The notes under the pieces were generated by a model. That model was not told where the DNA came from. It made no database searches and worked only from the letters and a program-made list of their open reading frames with translations. Positions 52,586 to 60,824 of a stretch of DNA of 64,000 bases are shown in pieces (position 1 is the first letter of the stretch; each line of letters starts with the position of its first letter). The translations under genes and the position numbers were made by a program. The DNA comes from CADCWK01 sp965218235. GTDB taxonomy: Bacteria > Chloroflexota > Chloroflexia > Thermomicrobiales > UBA6265. The DNA is taken from contig OZ244595.1 in the NCBI GenBank assembly GCA_965218235.1, positions 1,054,001-1,118,000 on the forward strand. The letters are read 5' to 3'.

Positions 52586-53455
52586 CTAGAGGTCCTCCAG
52601 CCGTGAGCCGAGCTTCACGGTGACGTCCCGGACCCAGGCGGCGGGGTCCGAGCCGGCTGGTCCGTTCCAGACCGTGTGGATGCCCATCTTCGCGTAGACC
52701 TCCATCTGGCGGAGGAAGCCGTCGGTGTCGTCGCGGGCGTCGGGACCGCCGATGATCGTCTTCTCGATCCGGTCGTAGTCGGTGCCCGCGTCGTCGCAGT
52801 GGCCCTTCAGGACGTCGAGCTTGTGCTGGATCCCGGCCGGGTCGGTCAGGAACAGGTTGCAGGCGTCGCCGTACCGCGCCACGAACCGGAGCGTCTTCCG
52901 CTCGCCCTGGCCACCAATCAGGATCGGCGGGTGCGGCTGGCTGATCACCTGCGGGTGATTCATGGTCTCGGCCAACTGGTAGTGCTTGCCGTTGTAGGGG
53001 CCGTCGTTGTCGCTCCACATCTGCCGGACGATCTGGAGGGTCTCCTCCAGCCGCTCGAACCGCTCGGCCGTGGGCGGGTAGGGGACGCCGAGGGCGTGGT
53101 GCTCGCGCTCGTACCAGGCGGCGCCGATGCCCAGCATCGCCCGCCCGTTGGAGAGGATGTCGAGCGTCGTGACGATCTTGGCCAGCAGGCCGGGGTAGCG
53201 GTAGGTGACGCCGGTGACGAGCAGACCGAGCCGCAGGTTCTGGGTCTGGCCGGCGATGAAACCGAGCGAGGTGTAGCCTTCCATCATCGCGTTCTCGGCC
53301 GGACCAACGTTGCTGATCTGGAAGTAGTGATCCATCAGCGTCATGGTCGAGACGCCGCCCTCGTCGGCCGCGCGGGCGGTATCGGCCAGGATCCGCGCCA
53401 GCGGCGCCGGGTTGCCGGGGAACGTCATATTGGCGAAGTGGACGGCGAGCTTCAT
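52586..53455 (-). CDS. LLM class F420-dependent oxidoreductase
   Basis: ATG 53455 has AAGGA 6-7 nt upstream; the open frame runs further but lacks a start of this quality. The 289-residue TIM barrel reads KLAVHFANMTFPGN, VSTMTLMDHYFQI, LGLLVTGVTYRYPGLLAK, DILSNGRAMLGIGAAWYEREHHALGV and PPILIGGQGERKTLRFVARYGDACN, all diagnostic of F420-dependent luciferase-like enzymes. The substrate is unknown. Its upstream region contains a tetranucleotide repeat. Confidence 0.94.
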   Translation of the reverse strand: MKLAVHFANMTFPGNPAPLARILADTARAADEGGVSTMTLMDHYFQISNVGPAENAMMEGYTSLGFIAGQTQNLRLGLLVTGVTYRYPGLLAKIVTTLDILSNGRAMLGIGAAWYEREHHALGVPYPPTAERFERLEETLQIVRQMWSDNDGPYNGKHYQLAETMNHPQVISQPHPPILIGGQGERKTLRFVARYGDACNLFLTDPAGIQHKLDVLKGHCDDAGTDYDRIEKTIIGGPDARDDTDGFLRQMEVYAKMGIHTVWNGPAGSDPAAWVRDVTVKLGSRLEDL

Positions 53456-53599
53456 GGTGTTCCTTCTGATCTGTCCGCCGGAGCAGCGCACGGGTGGTGG
53501 GGAGGCGCGACGTGCGTAACGGTCGTGAAAGAATTCATAAGGAAGCACGCGAGATCGATACCAGCAGGGCGACGCGAGTCGGAAAGTCCGGGCCGGAGC

Positions 53600-53663
53600 G
53601 GTCGGTCGGTCGGTCGGTCGATCGGTCGGTCGGTCGGTCGGTCGGTCGGTCGGTCGGTCGGTC
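53600..53663. repeat. CGGT tetranucleotide tandem repeat
   Basis: Sixteen tandem 4-nt units of CGGT, with one variant unit (CGAT near 53620). It lies 145 nt upstream of the LLM oxidoreductase start and 50 nt downstream of the TetR stop. The other parts of the 256-nt gap show nothing. Confidence 0.95.
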
Positions 53664-53711
53664 GTAGTTAGCGCATCACGATCGCGTAGGGAAATGGGAC
53701 TTCGGACGAGT

Positions 53712-54383
53712 TCATGGCGGCGCTGGGCGACTCGCGGGTGCCGGAGACGTCATCCGCAGGCCGATGAGCGTCAGCATGGCGTCCAGCGCGACCTCCAGTG
53801 GTCGGGTGTCGCGCTGAATCTGGGCCAGCAGGAGGCCGCCCTGGAGGGCGGCGAGGGTGGCGAGGGCGAGCTCATCCGGGTCCACATCCGGGCTGAGGGC
53901 TCCGTTCGCGTGCATGGTCCGAAGACCGTTCCCGAGGGCGGACGCCCAGCGATCGAATGCGGCGGCGACATCGAGCCGGGCCCCGGGGTCGGTCTCGGCG
54001 AGCTGGCCCCCCAGCGATCCCAGCGGGCAACCTCCGCGGCCATGGAGCCGCCGATGCTGGGCGACGATGTCGTCCCGCCAGGCCCGCAACGCCGCCAGGC
54101 CCGTCAGATCGACACGTTCCTGGTGCCCGACGATGGTGTCGGACTGGTAGGCGACGACTGCTCGCACGAGATCCCGCTTGTCGCTGAAGTAGTGGTAAAG
54201 CTGCGAACTGCTGACCGTGGCGGCCGCTCGAACCTCGTCCAGGGTCGTGCCAGTGACACCGTGGTCGAACATCAGCTCCGCCGCTGAGGCGACGATGCGC
54301 TGACGGGTGCGGGCGCCTTTGACGGTCAGCGGGTTCGGATGGGGTGCGGGCGAATCAATCGCGCCGGAATCGTTCATGGCCAT
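53712..54383 (-). CDS. TetR/AcrR-family regulator
   Basis: ATG 54383 is used (ATG 54377 also possible). The 223-residue protein has an N-terminal HTH: KGARTRQRIVASAAELMFDHGVTGTTLDEVRAAATVSSSQLYHYFSDKRDLVRAVV (about 20-75), then a ligand domain with RGGCPLGSLGGQLAETDP, as in the TetR subgroup that controls nitroreductase and oxidoreductase genes. It lies next to a peroxiredoxin-like gene on the same strand, and the palindrome at 55.3 kb is a candidate target. Confidence 0.92.
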   Translation of the reverse strand: MAMNDSGAIDSPAPHPNPLTVKGARTRQRIVASAAELMFDHGVTGTTLDEVRAAATVSSSQLYHYFSDKRDLVRAVVAYQSDTIVGHQERVDLTGLAALRAWRDDIVAQHRRLHGRGGCPLGSLGGQLAETDPGARLDVAAAFDRWASALGNGLRTMHANGALSPDVDPDELALATLAALQGGLLLAQIQRDTRPLEVALDAMLTLIGLRMTSPAPASRPAPP

Positions 54384-54563
54384 ACCCAAAGTGTGCCAGC
54401 TTGAAACCCGCCCCACCACCCGCGACTGCCGCCCCGGCCCGGATGAGCGGGGACGAGCACGGCCGAACCGGACGACTGTCGAATGTGGACGAATGGGCGA
54501 GGACCGATCGCTGGCCGGACGGCCCTCCTGCATACGATCAAGCTGGCCCGGATCGACCGGCGT

Positions 54564-55073
54564 CTACGCCGCTCCCGTCTTCTTCGCGTACTGCACCATA
54601 CCGAGCACATCCTGCCAGCCGAGCCGACCGATCGCACCCGAGCTGTAGAGCGCCACCAGAATGCGTCGATCGGGACCCAGGACGAAGCCGGTCGATTGCA
54701 GGTAGGGCGACGTGTGGGCTGGGGCCTCTTCGTAGTAGGCGCCAAGGGTCCGTGCCGTCTCAAGGACCGGCAGGCCATGGGCGACCGGGAACTTGAGCCC
54801 CAGCGACTCGACGGTGGATGCGGCGTGCGCCTCATCGTCCACCGAGGCGGCGATGACGCCGATGCCTTCCTCCGTCAGCCGTGCCAAACCGGACGCATAC
54901 GACTTCAACTGCGCCTGGCAATAGGGGCACCAGTGACCGCGGTAGAGCAGGACGGCCTGAAACGGATGATCGAGCTCGTCCGGCACGCGGAGTTGACGAC
55001 CGTCGGGGAGCTCGAGCTTCATCGTGGGAAAGGCATCGCCGGTGTCGAGTCGATTGCTGTTGGGGATCAACAT
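54564..55073 (-). CDS. AhpC/TSA-type peroxiredoxin-like protein
   Basis: ATG 55073 has AAGGAG 5 nt upstream. The 169-residue thioredoxin-fold protein has LPDGRQLRVPDELDHPFQAVLLYRGHWCPYCQAQLKSY (CPYC near 49-52) and GFVLGPDRRILVALYSSGAIGRL. It resembles the redoxin-domain proteins found with TetR regulators. The peroxidatic Cys is the first of the pair. It probably reduces peroxides or a disulfide. The frame is open further upstream but has no good start. Confidence 0.88.
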   Translation of the reverse strand: MLIPNSNRLDTGDAFPTMKLELPDGRQLRVPDELDHPFQAVLLYRGHWCPYCQAQLKSYASGLARLTEEGIGVIAASVDDEAHAASTVESLGLKFPVAHGLPVLETARTLGAYYEEAPAHTSPYLQSTGFVLGPDRRILVALYSSGAIGRLGWQDVLGMVQYAKKTGAA

Positions 55074-55267
55074 GAATGCTCCTTGTCTGACGCCTGGTCT
55101 GACAGCGTCGACGTTCGAAGGTAGCCGGGCGATGACATCAGCGCGATTTTCGGTTGGCTCGGGTGCGCGATCGCTGGACCGATTCCGTGAACCGGGCGAT
55201 GGAGTCGTTCGTGAGGGGATAGAGCCACGCCCGTCGTGGTCCCCGGCCACTTCCCTAAATGGAGTGC

Positions 55268-55307
55268 ACAATCCATTTTAGCGGGATGCAATGGATTGTC
55301 AAATCCA
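55268..55307. promoter_or_regulatory. Strong palindromic operator candidate
   Basis: ACAATCCATT (55268-55277) and AATGGATTGT (55290-55299) are perfect 10-nt complements around a 12-nt spacer. TGGATT (55292-55297) also pairs with AATCCA (55302-55307) across GTCA, giving three TGGATT-type half-sites. It lies in the 386-nt divergent gap between the peroxiredoxin-like gene and the molybdopterin oxidoreductase operon. The rest of that gap shows no gene. Confidence 0.75.
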
Positions 55308-55459
55308 GAATGGTGAGATCCCTGCCACACGATCGATGGACGACTGCCTCTTGCCAGAACGCTCGTCAGGGACCAGAGTGGGCAGCAGCATCGGGCGGCA
55401 GGCTCGGGTTGCCGGGAATACCACCTCCGCGCTCCTGAACGGGGAAAGAGGATCTCGCC

Positions 55460-56071
55460 ATGGCAGAAGGGTTCATCTCGCGCGCGTTCCGGGGGCGACG
55501 GCGTGATCCGGCGCTGGAGGGACGCCTCCCGCCCGGCCAGTATTCGACCGCCGACTTTCCGGTTCTCTCCGCCGGTCCGACTCCCCGGAGGGACCTCGGT
55601 CAGTGGGATCTCCGCCTGACCGGTGAGCTCGACGCGCCTCAACGCTGGAACTGGACGGAGTTCCTCGCCTTGCCACGCGAGACATTCACGGTCGACATCC
55701 ACTGCGTGACCAAGTGGTCCAAGTTCGACACGGCCTGGGAGGGCGTCTCGCTCGACACGCTCCTCGGCACGGTCGAGACGAGCGCGACGTACCTGATCGC
55801 CCACTGCGACGGCGGCTACACCACCAACCTGCCGATCGAGGATGTGCGCAACGGCAAGGCCTGGGTCGCCTTCGGCTACGGCGGCGAGACGCTCGCAGCC
55901 GAGCATGGCGGGCCGGCGCGGCTCCTCGTGCCGCATCTCTACTTCTGGAAGAGTGCCAAGTGGGTCCGCCGGCTGGAGCTCGTGAGCGAGGATCACCCGG
56001 GGTTCTGGGAGGGTCTTGGCTACCACAACTATGGTGATCCGTGGAAAGAACAGCGATACCAGGGCGACTGA
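55460..56071 (+). CDS. Molybdopterin-dependent oxidoreductase (sulfite-oxidase-like domain)
   Basis: ATG 55460 has AGAGGA about 9 nt upstream. The 203-residue protein is a single Oxidored_molyb domain: LRLTGELDAPQRWNWTEFLALPRETFTVDIHCVTKWSKFD contains the Mo-coordinating Cys (about 82), followed by WEGVSLDTLL, GGYTTNLPIEDV and HLYFWKSAKWVRRLEL. No signal peptide is seen. It overlaps the flavin-reductase gene by 31 nt, so the two products are likely partners. Confidence 0.93.
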   Translation: MAEGFISRAFRGRRRDPALEGRLPPGQYSTADFPVLSAGPTPRRDLGQWDLRLTGELDAPQRWNWTEFLALPRETFTVDIHCVTKWSKFDTAWEGVSLDTLLGTVETSATYLIAHCDGGYTTNLPIEDVRNGKAWVAFGYGGETLAAEHGGPARLLVPHLYFWKSAKWVRRLELVSEDHPGFWEGLGYHNYGDPWKEQRYQGD

Positions 56072-56793
56072 GCTGGCTGCTCGGCGAAGTCGTCGAGACC
56101 ATCGTGGAGACGCCGACGACCAGAAGTCTCGTCCTGTCCGTCCCCGGCTGGGGCGGGCACCGGGCGGGGCAGCACGTCGATGTCCGCCTGACGGCGCCCG
56201 ATGGCTACCGGGCGGAGCGCAGCTACTCGATCGCGTCGGCGGCGAGCGGTGAGCGCATCGAGCTCACGGTCGAGCGCCTGGATGACGGCGAGGTCTCGCC
56301 CTACCTGACCGACGAGCTCCGGGTCGGGGACAAGATCGAGCTGCGCGGCCCGATCGGCGGCTACTTCGCCTGGGACGAGGGGCAGGGCGGGCCGTTGTTC
56401 CTGGTCGGTGGCGGCTCGGGCATCGTGCCGCTGATGGCGATGATCCGGCGGCGAGCCGCGGCCGGGAGCGACGTTCCGGTCCGCCTGCTCCATTCTTCCC
56501 GAGCGTATGAAGAGATCATCTACCGGGCGGAGCTCGACCGTCTGGCCAGGGCCGACAAGGCCCTCGAGGTCTTTCACACGCTGACCCGGAGCCATCCGCC
56601 GGACTGGGCTGGCTACCAGCGCCGGATTGACGAGACGATGCTGGCCGAGGTCGCCTGGCCACCCGCCGACCGGCCGCTGGTCTTCGTCTGCGGCCCGACC
56701 CGCCTCGTCGAGTCGGTCGCGACGACGCTGACCATGCTCGGGCATGAACCGGGGCGGGTGAAGACGGAGCGCTTCGGTCCGACAGGAGGATGA
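56041..56793 (+). CDS. Ferredoxin-NADP reductase-like FAD oxidoreductase
   Basis: GTG start at 56041 inside the upstream gene. The 250-residue protein has the FAD-binding barrel RAERSYSIASAASG (RxYS), a GPIGGYFAW loop, the NAD-binding FLVGGGSGIVPLMAM and the terminal FVCGPTRLVESV (CGP). It has no 2Fe-2S domain. It should pass electrons between NAD(P)H and the molybdopterin protein. The stop overlaps the downstream DUF6510 gene region. Confidence 0.92.
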   Translation: MERTAIPGRLSWLLGEVVETIVETPTTRSLVLSVPGWGGHRAGQHVDVRLTAPDGYRAERSYSIASAASGERIELTVERLDDGEVSPYLTDELRVGDKIELRGPIGGYFAWDEGQGGPLFLVGGGSGIVPLMAMIRRRAAAGSDVPVRLLHSSRAYEEIIYRAELDRLARADKALEVFHTLTRSHPPDWAGYQRRIDETMLAEVAWPPADRPLVFVCGPTRLVESVATTLTMLGHEPGRVKTERFGPTGG

Positions 56794-56795
56794 TG

Positions 56796-57068
56796 ATGGA
56801 CGACAACGATTTGCGTCTGGATGGAAACACCGCGGCCGGTCCCCTGGCCGAGATCTTCGGCCGTGAGATGACGACGGCCATCGCGGTCTGCCGAGGCTGC
56901 GGGACGGACGCGCCGGTCGGCGGCCTGGCCGCCTACGATCCCGGCATGGGCATCATCCTGCGCTGTCCCAGTTGCGACACCGCGATGATCCGCGTCTCAC
57001 GGGTGCGGGGCGGGTACTGGCTCGATGTGCAGGGTGCCAGCGTCCTGCGGATTCAGGCGGACGAGTGA
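56796..57068 (+). CDS. DUF6510-like small zinc-ribbon protein
   Basis: Three ATGs lie at 56790-56798. The third is preferred because AGGAGG then has a 6-nt spacing. The 90-residue protein has two CxxC pairs (CRGCG near 33 and CPSCD near 60), a compact zinc-ribbon-like arrangement, and the RLDGN opening of DUF6510. It is regularly found with the two upstream gene types, so it is probably an accessory to that redox pair. Its role is unknown. Confidence 0.85.
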   Translation: MDDNDLRLDGNTAAGPLAEIFGREMTTAIAVCRGCGTDAPVGGLAAYDPGMGIILRCPSCDTAMIRVSRVRGGYWLDVQGASVLRIQADE

Positions 57069-57219
57069 CGCGAAGCGGGTTCCCGCACGACCAGATACGC
57101 CGATCGGTCCGCCAGCGCCAGCGGAATCGGGTCCGGCACTCGCTAGGTGATTCACAGGGTGGATTCTGGGAGTCCGAGCGCCCGAAACGTCGTGGCCGTT
57201 GGCCGGAAGGACGATCGAC

Positions 57220-57840
57220 ATGGATGAAGCTTCGCGGCTGGTGGGCGAGCGGTACGTGGCGCTGGGTGATTCCTATACCATCGGGGAGGGCGTCGAGCGA
57301 TCACGGGCATGGCCGAATCTGCTCACCGATCACCTCCGACGCGAGGGCGTGGCGATCGATCTAGTCGCCAACCCGTCCGTGACGGGCTGGACGACGAGTC
57401 AGCTGATTGAGCATGAGCTGCCGGTCTTCGAGGCGAGCCGGCCGACCTTCGCGACGGTCCTGATCGGAGTCAACGACTGGGTCCAGGGGGTCCCCAACGA
57501 GGATTTTCGGTCCCGCCTGGTCGCGATCCTCGACCGGGTGCGGGCGACGCTGCCGGACAGGCGCAAGCTCCTGCTCGTCACCATCCCGGACTTCTCCGTC
57601 ACGCCCGAGGCCGCCAGGTACCGCAACGGGCGGGACATCGCCCGGGAGATCTCCGCTGTCAATGACCTCATCAAGGCGGAAGCGTCTCGCCGGTCACTTC
57701 CCGTTGTCGATATCTTCCCGTTGTCGCAGCAACTGGTCGGTCGGGAATTCCTGGCGGAGGACGACCTGCACCCATCGGCGGCCGCCTACGCCCGGTGGGA
57801 AGAGCTGATCTTTCCCGCCGCCCTCTCGCTCCTGAGGTAG
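57220..57840 (+). CDS. SGNH/GDSL hydrolase
   Basis: ATG 57220 with GGAAGG 9 nt upstream. The 206-residue protein has all four SGNH blocks: ALGDSYTIGEG (Ser about 18), the block II Gly in NPSVTGWTTSQL, TVLIGVNDWVQG (Asn) and DDLHPSAAAY (Asp-His). It is an esterase or lipase-like enzyme with no signal peptide and so acts in the cytoplasm. It stands alone. Confidence 0.93.
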   Translation: MDEASRLVGERYVALGDSYTIGEGVERSRAWPNLLTDHLRREGVAIDLVANPSVTGWTTSQLIEHELPVFEASRPTFATVLIGVNDWVQGVPNEDFRSRLVAILDRVRATLPDRRKLLLVTIPDFSVTPEAARYRNGRDIAREISAVNDLIKAEASRRSLPVVDIFPLSQQLVGREFLAEDDLHPSAAAYARWEELIFPAALSLLR

Positions 57841-57971
57841 TCAAGGCGGGCGATCGCCCCGTTCCGGAACGCCGGCACTGGTGCGCGTCGATTGTGGGAG
57901 AACGGCCAGCCGTCGGGATTTCGACGAGCGGTCGTCCAGAACGAGCTCGCGCTCAGAAGGGATGGCACCAC

Positions 57972-58472
57972 ATGACCAGCAGGTCCCTCACAGTCGAGCA
58001 GGTGCTGACGCTGCTCGCCGGGGCGCCGCCGCGCATCGCCGCGCTGACTGACGGTCTGACCCCGGCCGAACTGCGAACTCCTCCCGCGGCCGATGAGTGG
58101 TCCGCGAACGACGTGCTGGCGCATCTCCGTTCCTGTGCGGACGTCTGGGGAGACGGCATCCGGATGATCCTCGCCGAGGACCATCCAACGTTCCGGGCAA
58201 TCGACCCGAGGACTTGGATCAATCGGACGGATTACCCCGACCTGGAGTTCCCGCCGTCATTCCAAGCCTTCGCGACGCAGCGAACCGACTTGCTGACCGT
58301 CCTCGAACCGTTGACGCCCGACGACTGGGCACGGGCTGTCACGGTGACGGGGGCGGGCGCGCCACTCCAGCGGACGGTCCTGTCCTTCGCTCAGCGGCTG
58401 GCTCGCCACGAACGAACGCATATCAGGCAAATCGACCGAACCGTGCATTCGGTGCGTGAGTTGCAACGGTGA
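57972..58472 (+). CDS. DinB-family protein
   Basis: ATG 57972 gives 166 residues. The four-helix DinB-like pattern is visible: VEQVLTLLAGAPPRIAALTDGLTPAEL, then DEWSANDVLAHLRSCADVWG with the metal-binding His (about 51), then ARHERTHIRQIDRT with two more His near the C-terminus. DinB-like proteins are metal-binding and often thiol-transferase-like; the function here is unknown. Confidence 0.9.
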   Translation: MTSRSLTVEQVLTLLAGAPPRIAALTDGLTPAELRTPPAADEWSANDVLAHLRSCADVWGDGIRMILAEDHPTFRAIDPRTWINRTDYPDLEFPPSFQAFATQRTDLLTVLEPLTPDDWARAVTVTGAGAPLQRTVLSFAQRLARHERTHIRQIDRTVHSVRELQR

Positions 58473-58627
58473 TGACCGGAACGTGCGGATTGGCCACACC
58501 AACCCCGGTGACCAGGGCGTCCCCCGAATAATGACACCGGAAGCAAATAGCGCCAGACGTCGTCAACACCGTATCGAATGCTGCCGCTTCGTCGAAGAGG
58601 ACCGGAAGGGAACAGCCCTTGGTGGAC

Positions 58628-58885
58628 GACATCTCTGAACGAGTGCGACGCAACTGGGCTGGGTGAGCGTGGAAATCGGTCGGGTATAAGGAGTGGGTCG
58701 CGCGGGCCTGGGCGAGGAAGCACGTACCAGCTTGCGTGTGCTGAACACCTGCTCGATCGGGTACCGGTCGGGGAGTACCGGGACAGAAACCACAGCGCGC
58801 ACCCCGCCGCTGCCAGCCGCTCCTCGGCTCGGGCACCCCGATGAACGCCCCGGCTCACCTGAACGCTCAGATCCTTCAGCACCAC
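58628..58885 (-). mobile_element. IS630-type transposase relic
   Basis: Two overlapping minus frames together match the transposase C-terminus. The first reads VLKDLSVQVSRG and AAAGCALWFLSRYSP (58885 to about 58766), and the second reads YPIEQVFSTRK onward (58763 to about 58628). These match the LDNLSAHK...LPPYSPDFNPIEQVF pattern. One base must be added or removed at about 58765 to join them. Further upstream (to about 59030) the minus strand may hold more decayed sequence. No inverted repeats were found. The gap 58473-58627 shows nothing else. Confidence 0.62.
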
Positions 58886-59076
58886 GATCTGCTGACCTGC
58901 TGCATCGAGAGTGGCACTGCGGCGAGAGACCGATAACGGTCCCCTGGTCCATCCATTGCGGCAGCGCCCACGATGTTCTCATCCCGTGCGTATGACGGCT
59001 CGATAGCAGCGGGACGATATACTGCGGCATAGTTGCGCCCTTGGGGTGCTGCCAAGCGCAACTTGAGGGACGAAAG

Positions 59077-59508
59077 ATGAGCGTACAAGCGACGACCCAC
59101 GTCAACTTCCGGGGCCGGGCCCGAGCGGCGTTTGCGTTCTATCACTCATTTTTTGGCGGCGACATCACCATCGCCACGTATACCGACATCCATGCCGTCG
59201 AAGACCCGACGCAGGCCGACCAGGTCGCCTGGGGGCAGCTGGCCGCGCCGAACGGCTTCCGGATCATGGCGTATGACGTGCAGCCGTCCAAAGGCTTCGA
59301 CCCAGGCGAGAATCCCTTCTACATCGCGCTTCGCGGCACAGACGCTGACGAGATCACGTCACTCTGGGCTCCCCTCGCCGATGGCGCGACGATCGCCACA
59401 CCGCTCGCCCCGGCTCCGTTCGCACCTCTCTGCGGGATGCTCACTGACCGCTTCGGCGTCACCTGGATCGTCGACGTCGAGGCTCCAGGACAGGACGCGA
59501 ATCAATAG
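59077..59508 (+). CDS. VOC/PhnB-like glyoxalase-fold protein
   Basis: ATG 59077 has GAGGGA about 7 nt upstream. The 143-residue protein starts with VQATTHVNFRGRARAAFAFYHSFFGGDITIATY, typical of the PhnB/3-demethylubiquinone-methyltransferase-like subgroup of the VOC superfamily, and ends with CGMLTDRFGVTWIVDVE. The fold is known but the substrate is not. It is separate from the phosphonate operon despite the family name. Confidence 0.92.
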   Translation: MSVQATTHVNFRGRARAAFAFYHSFFGGDITIATYTDIHAVEDPTQADQVAWGQLAAPNGFRIMAYDVQPSKGFDPGENPFYIALRGTDADEITSLWAPLADGATIATPLAPAPFAPLCGMLTDRFGVTWIVDVEAPGQDANQ

Positions 59509-59570
59509 ACTAACCTGTACGGGTCGTTCGCGATGCTGAGCGGCGGGCCAGACTCGCGGTCCGGCATGCG

Positions 59571-60695
59571 TTGGCTCAGCCAGTAGCGGATCCGCTAGCC
59601 GCGACTTCGGCCGTGGTGTGTATGCACGCCACTGAGCCGTCAAGTGTGTATTTGTCCTGTCGCGCCCGCTGTGGCGCGAGCCGGGCTGACATCGATCACG
59701 CGTTGTACACCGATCGTACGATTGTCCGGCAACTGGCGATGCGCCGTACGGTGTTTGCCTGTCCGCGTGACATGCTGCCTGGGGTCCTCGGTAGCGCCGC
59801 TGCCCGGGTAGCGGCTCAACAAGCCAACCAACTTGCCAGAATCATCGTCGCCGACGGAATCGCCGACGATGGGAGCGCCTGGGTCCGCCAAACCTGCGAT
59901 GCGACGCTTGCGCTGTTGAGAGAGGCGCCCGCCACGACGGCACAGCTACGTGCGCGTCTGCCGGCACTTCAAGAGCGGATCACGCCACCTGAGCGACGAG
60001 GGGCAGCTCGAATGCCAGTCGCCTCCCGAGTACTCACCGTGCTGGGAGCCGGTGGCCGTGTCGTCCGGGGGGTGAACGTCGGCGGCTGGAAGACATCGCG
60101 ACCAATATGGACGATCGCCGAGGATTGGCTGAGGAGTCCAACGGTGGCGCTTCCTGAGCCGGAGGGCTACGCCGATCTGATCAGCCGCTGGCTCTGGGCC
60201 TTCGGTCCGGGTACTGAAGACGATATGACGTGGTGGCTGGGCGCAACGAGAACGGCTGTGCGCAGGGCTCTTTCCGACCTTGCTGCTGTACCTGTGCGGC
60301 TCGAGGACAGCTCGCCGGCGTGGCTGCATCCGGACGAGGTTGATGAGGTACCCGCAGTTGCGGATTGGGCGGCGCTGCTGCCAGCACTCGACCCAACGAC
60401 AATGGGTTGGCGAAGGCGTGACTTCTATATCGACAAGAACACCGTCCCATCGATCTATGACCGCGCCGGTAATGGCAGACCGACCGCCTGGTGGAACGGG
60501 CGTACCGTCGGTGGTTGGACGCAGGAAGACGATGGCACAGTTGTCGTTCTGCCTGTCTTGCCGCTGCCGCAGACCGCGATCGCAGCACTTCGAAAAGAGG
60601 CGAGAGACCTGACTGAATGGCTCAGCGGCGACGTCATTCGCTCAAGCATGCAGTCACCATTGATCGATGGGACGGTCTGCCCAGTGATTCGATGA
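59571..60695 (+). CDS. Winged-helix DNA-binding (AlkZ/YcaQ-like) protein with missing start
   Basis: The TTG at 59571 gives 374 residues: AVVCMHATEPSSVYLSCRAR, LAMRRTVFACPRDMLPG, then MPVASRVLTVLGAGGRVVRG and WLWAFGPGTEDDMTWWLGATRTAVRRAL, matching the HTH_42/AlkZ family. In-frame sequence upstream to 59514 also reads as family N-terminus (RDAERRARLAVRHALAQPVADP) but contains no ATG, GTG or TTG, so the usual start appears lost. The function in the family is DNA glycosylase or DNA binding. It could be a recently damaged gene or use a rare start. Confidence 0.8.
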   Translation: MAQPVADPLAATSAVVCMHATEPSSVYLSCRARCGASRADIDHALYTDRTIVRQLAMRRTVFACPRDMLPGVLGSAAARVAAQQANQLARIIVADGIADDGSAWVRQTCDATLALLREAPATTAQLRARLPALQERITPPERRGAARMPVASRVLTVLGAGGRVVRGVNVGGWKTSRPIWTIAEDWLRSPTVALPEPEGYADLISRWLWAFGPGTEDDMTWWLGATRTAVRRALSDLAAVPVRLEDSSPAWLHPDEVDEVPAVADWAALLPALDPTTMGWRRRDFYIDKNTVPSIYDRAGNGRPTAWWNGRTVGGWTQEDDGTVVVLPVLPLPQTAIAALRKEARDLTEWLSGDVIRSSMQSPLIDGTVCPVIR

Positions 60696-60824
60696 GCGGA
60701 ATTGGAAGACAAACAGGTCTGAGCGGGAAAGCCAGTCGGGTTGAAGCGGTGGGGCACTGGAGGGCATAAGGCTGTTTCGATGCGACGCACCGGTGGAGGA
60801 GTCGATGCTCTCAAGCTCCGGAGT

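Noticed and set aside
53600..53663. Tandem CGGT units considered as a CRISPR-like array
   Set aside because: Unit is 4 bp with no spacers and no cas genes in the window.
59077..59508. PhnB-like gene considered as part of phosphonate metabolism
   Set aside because: The name is historical; the gene is 57 kb from the phn genes and belongs to the general VOC superfamily.
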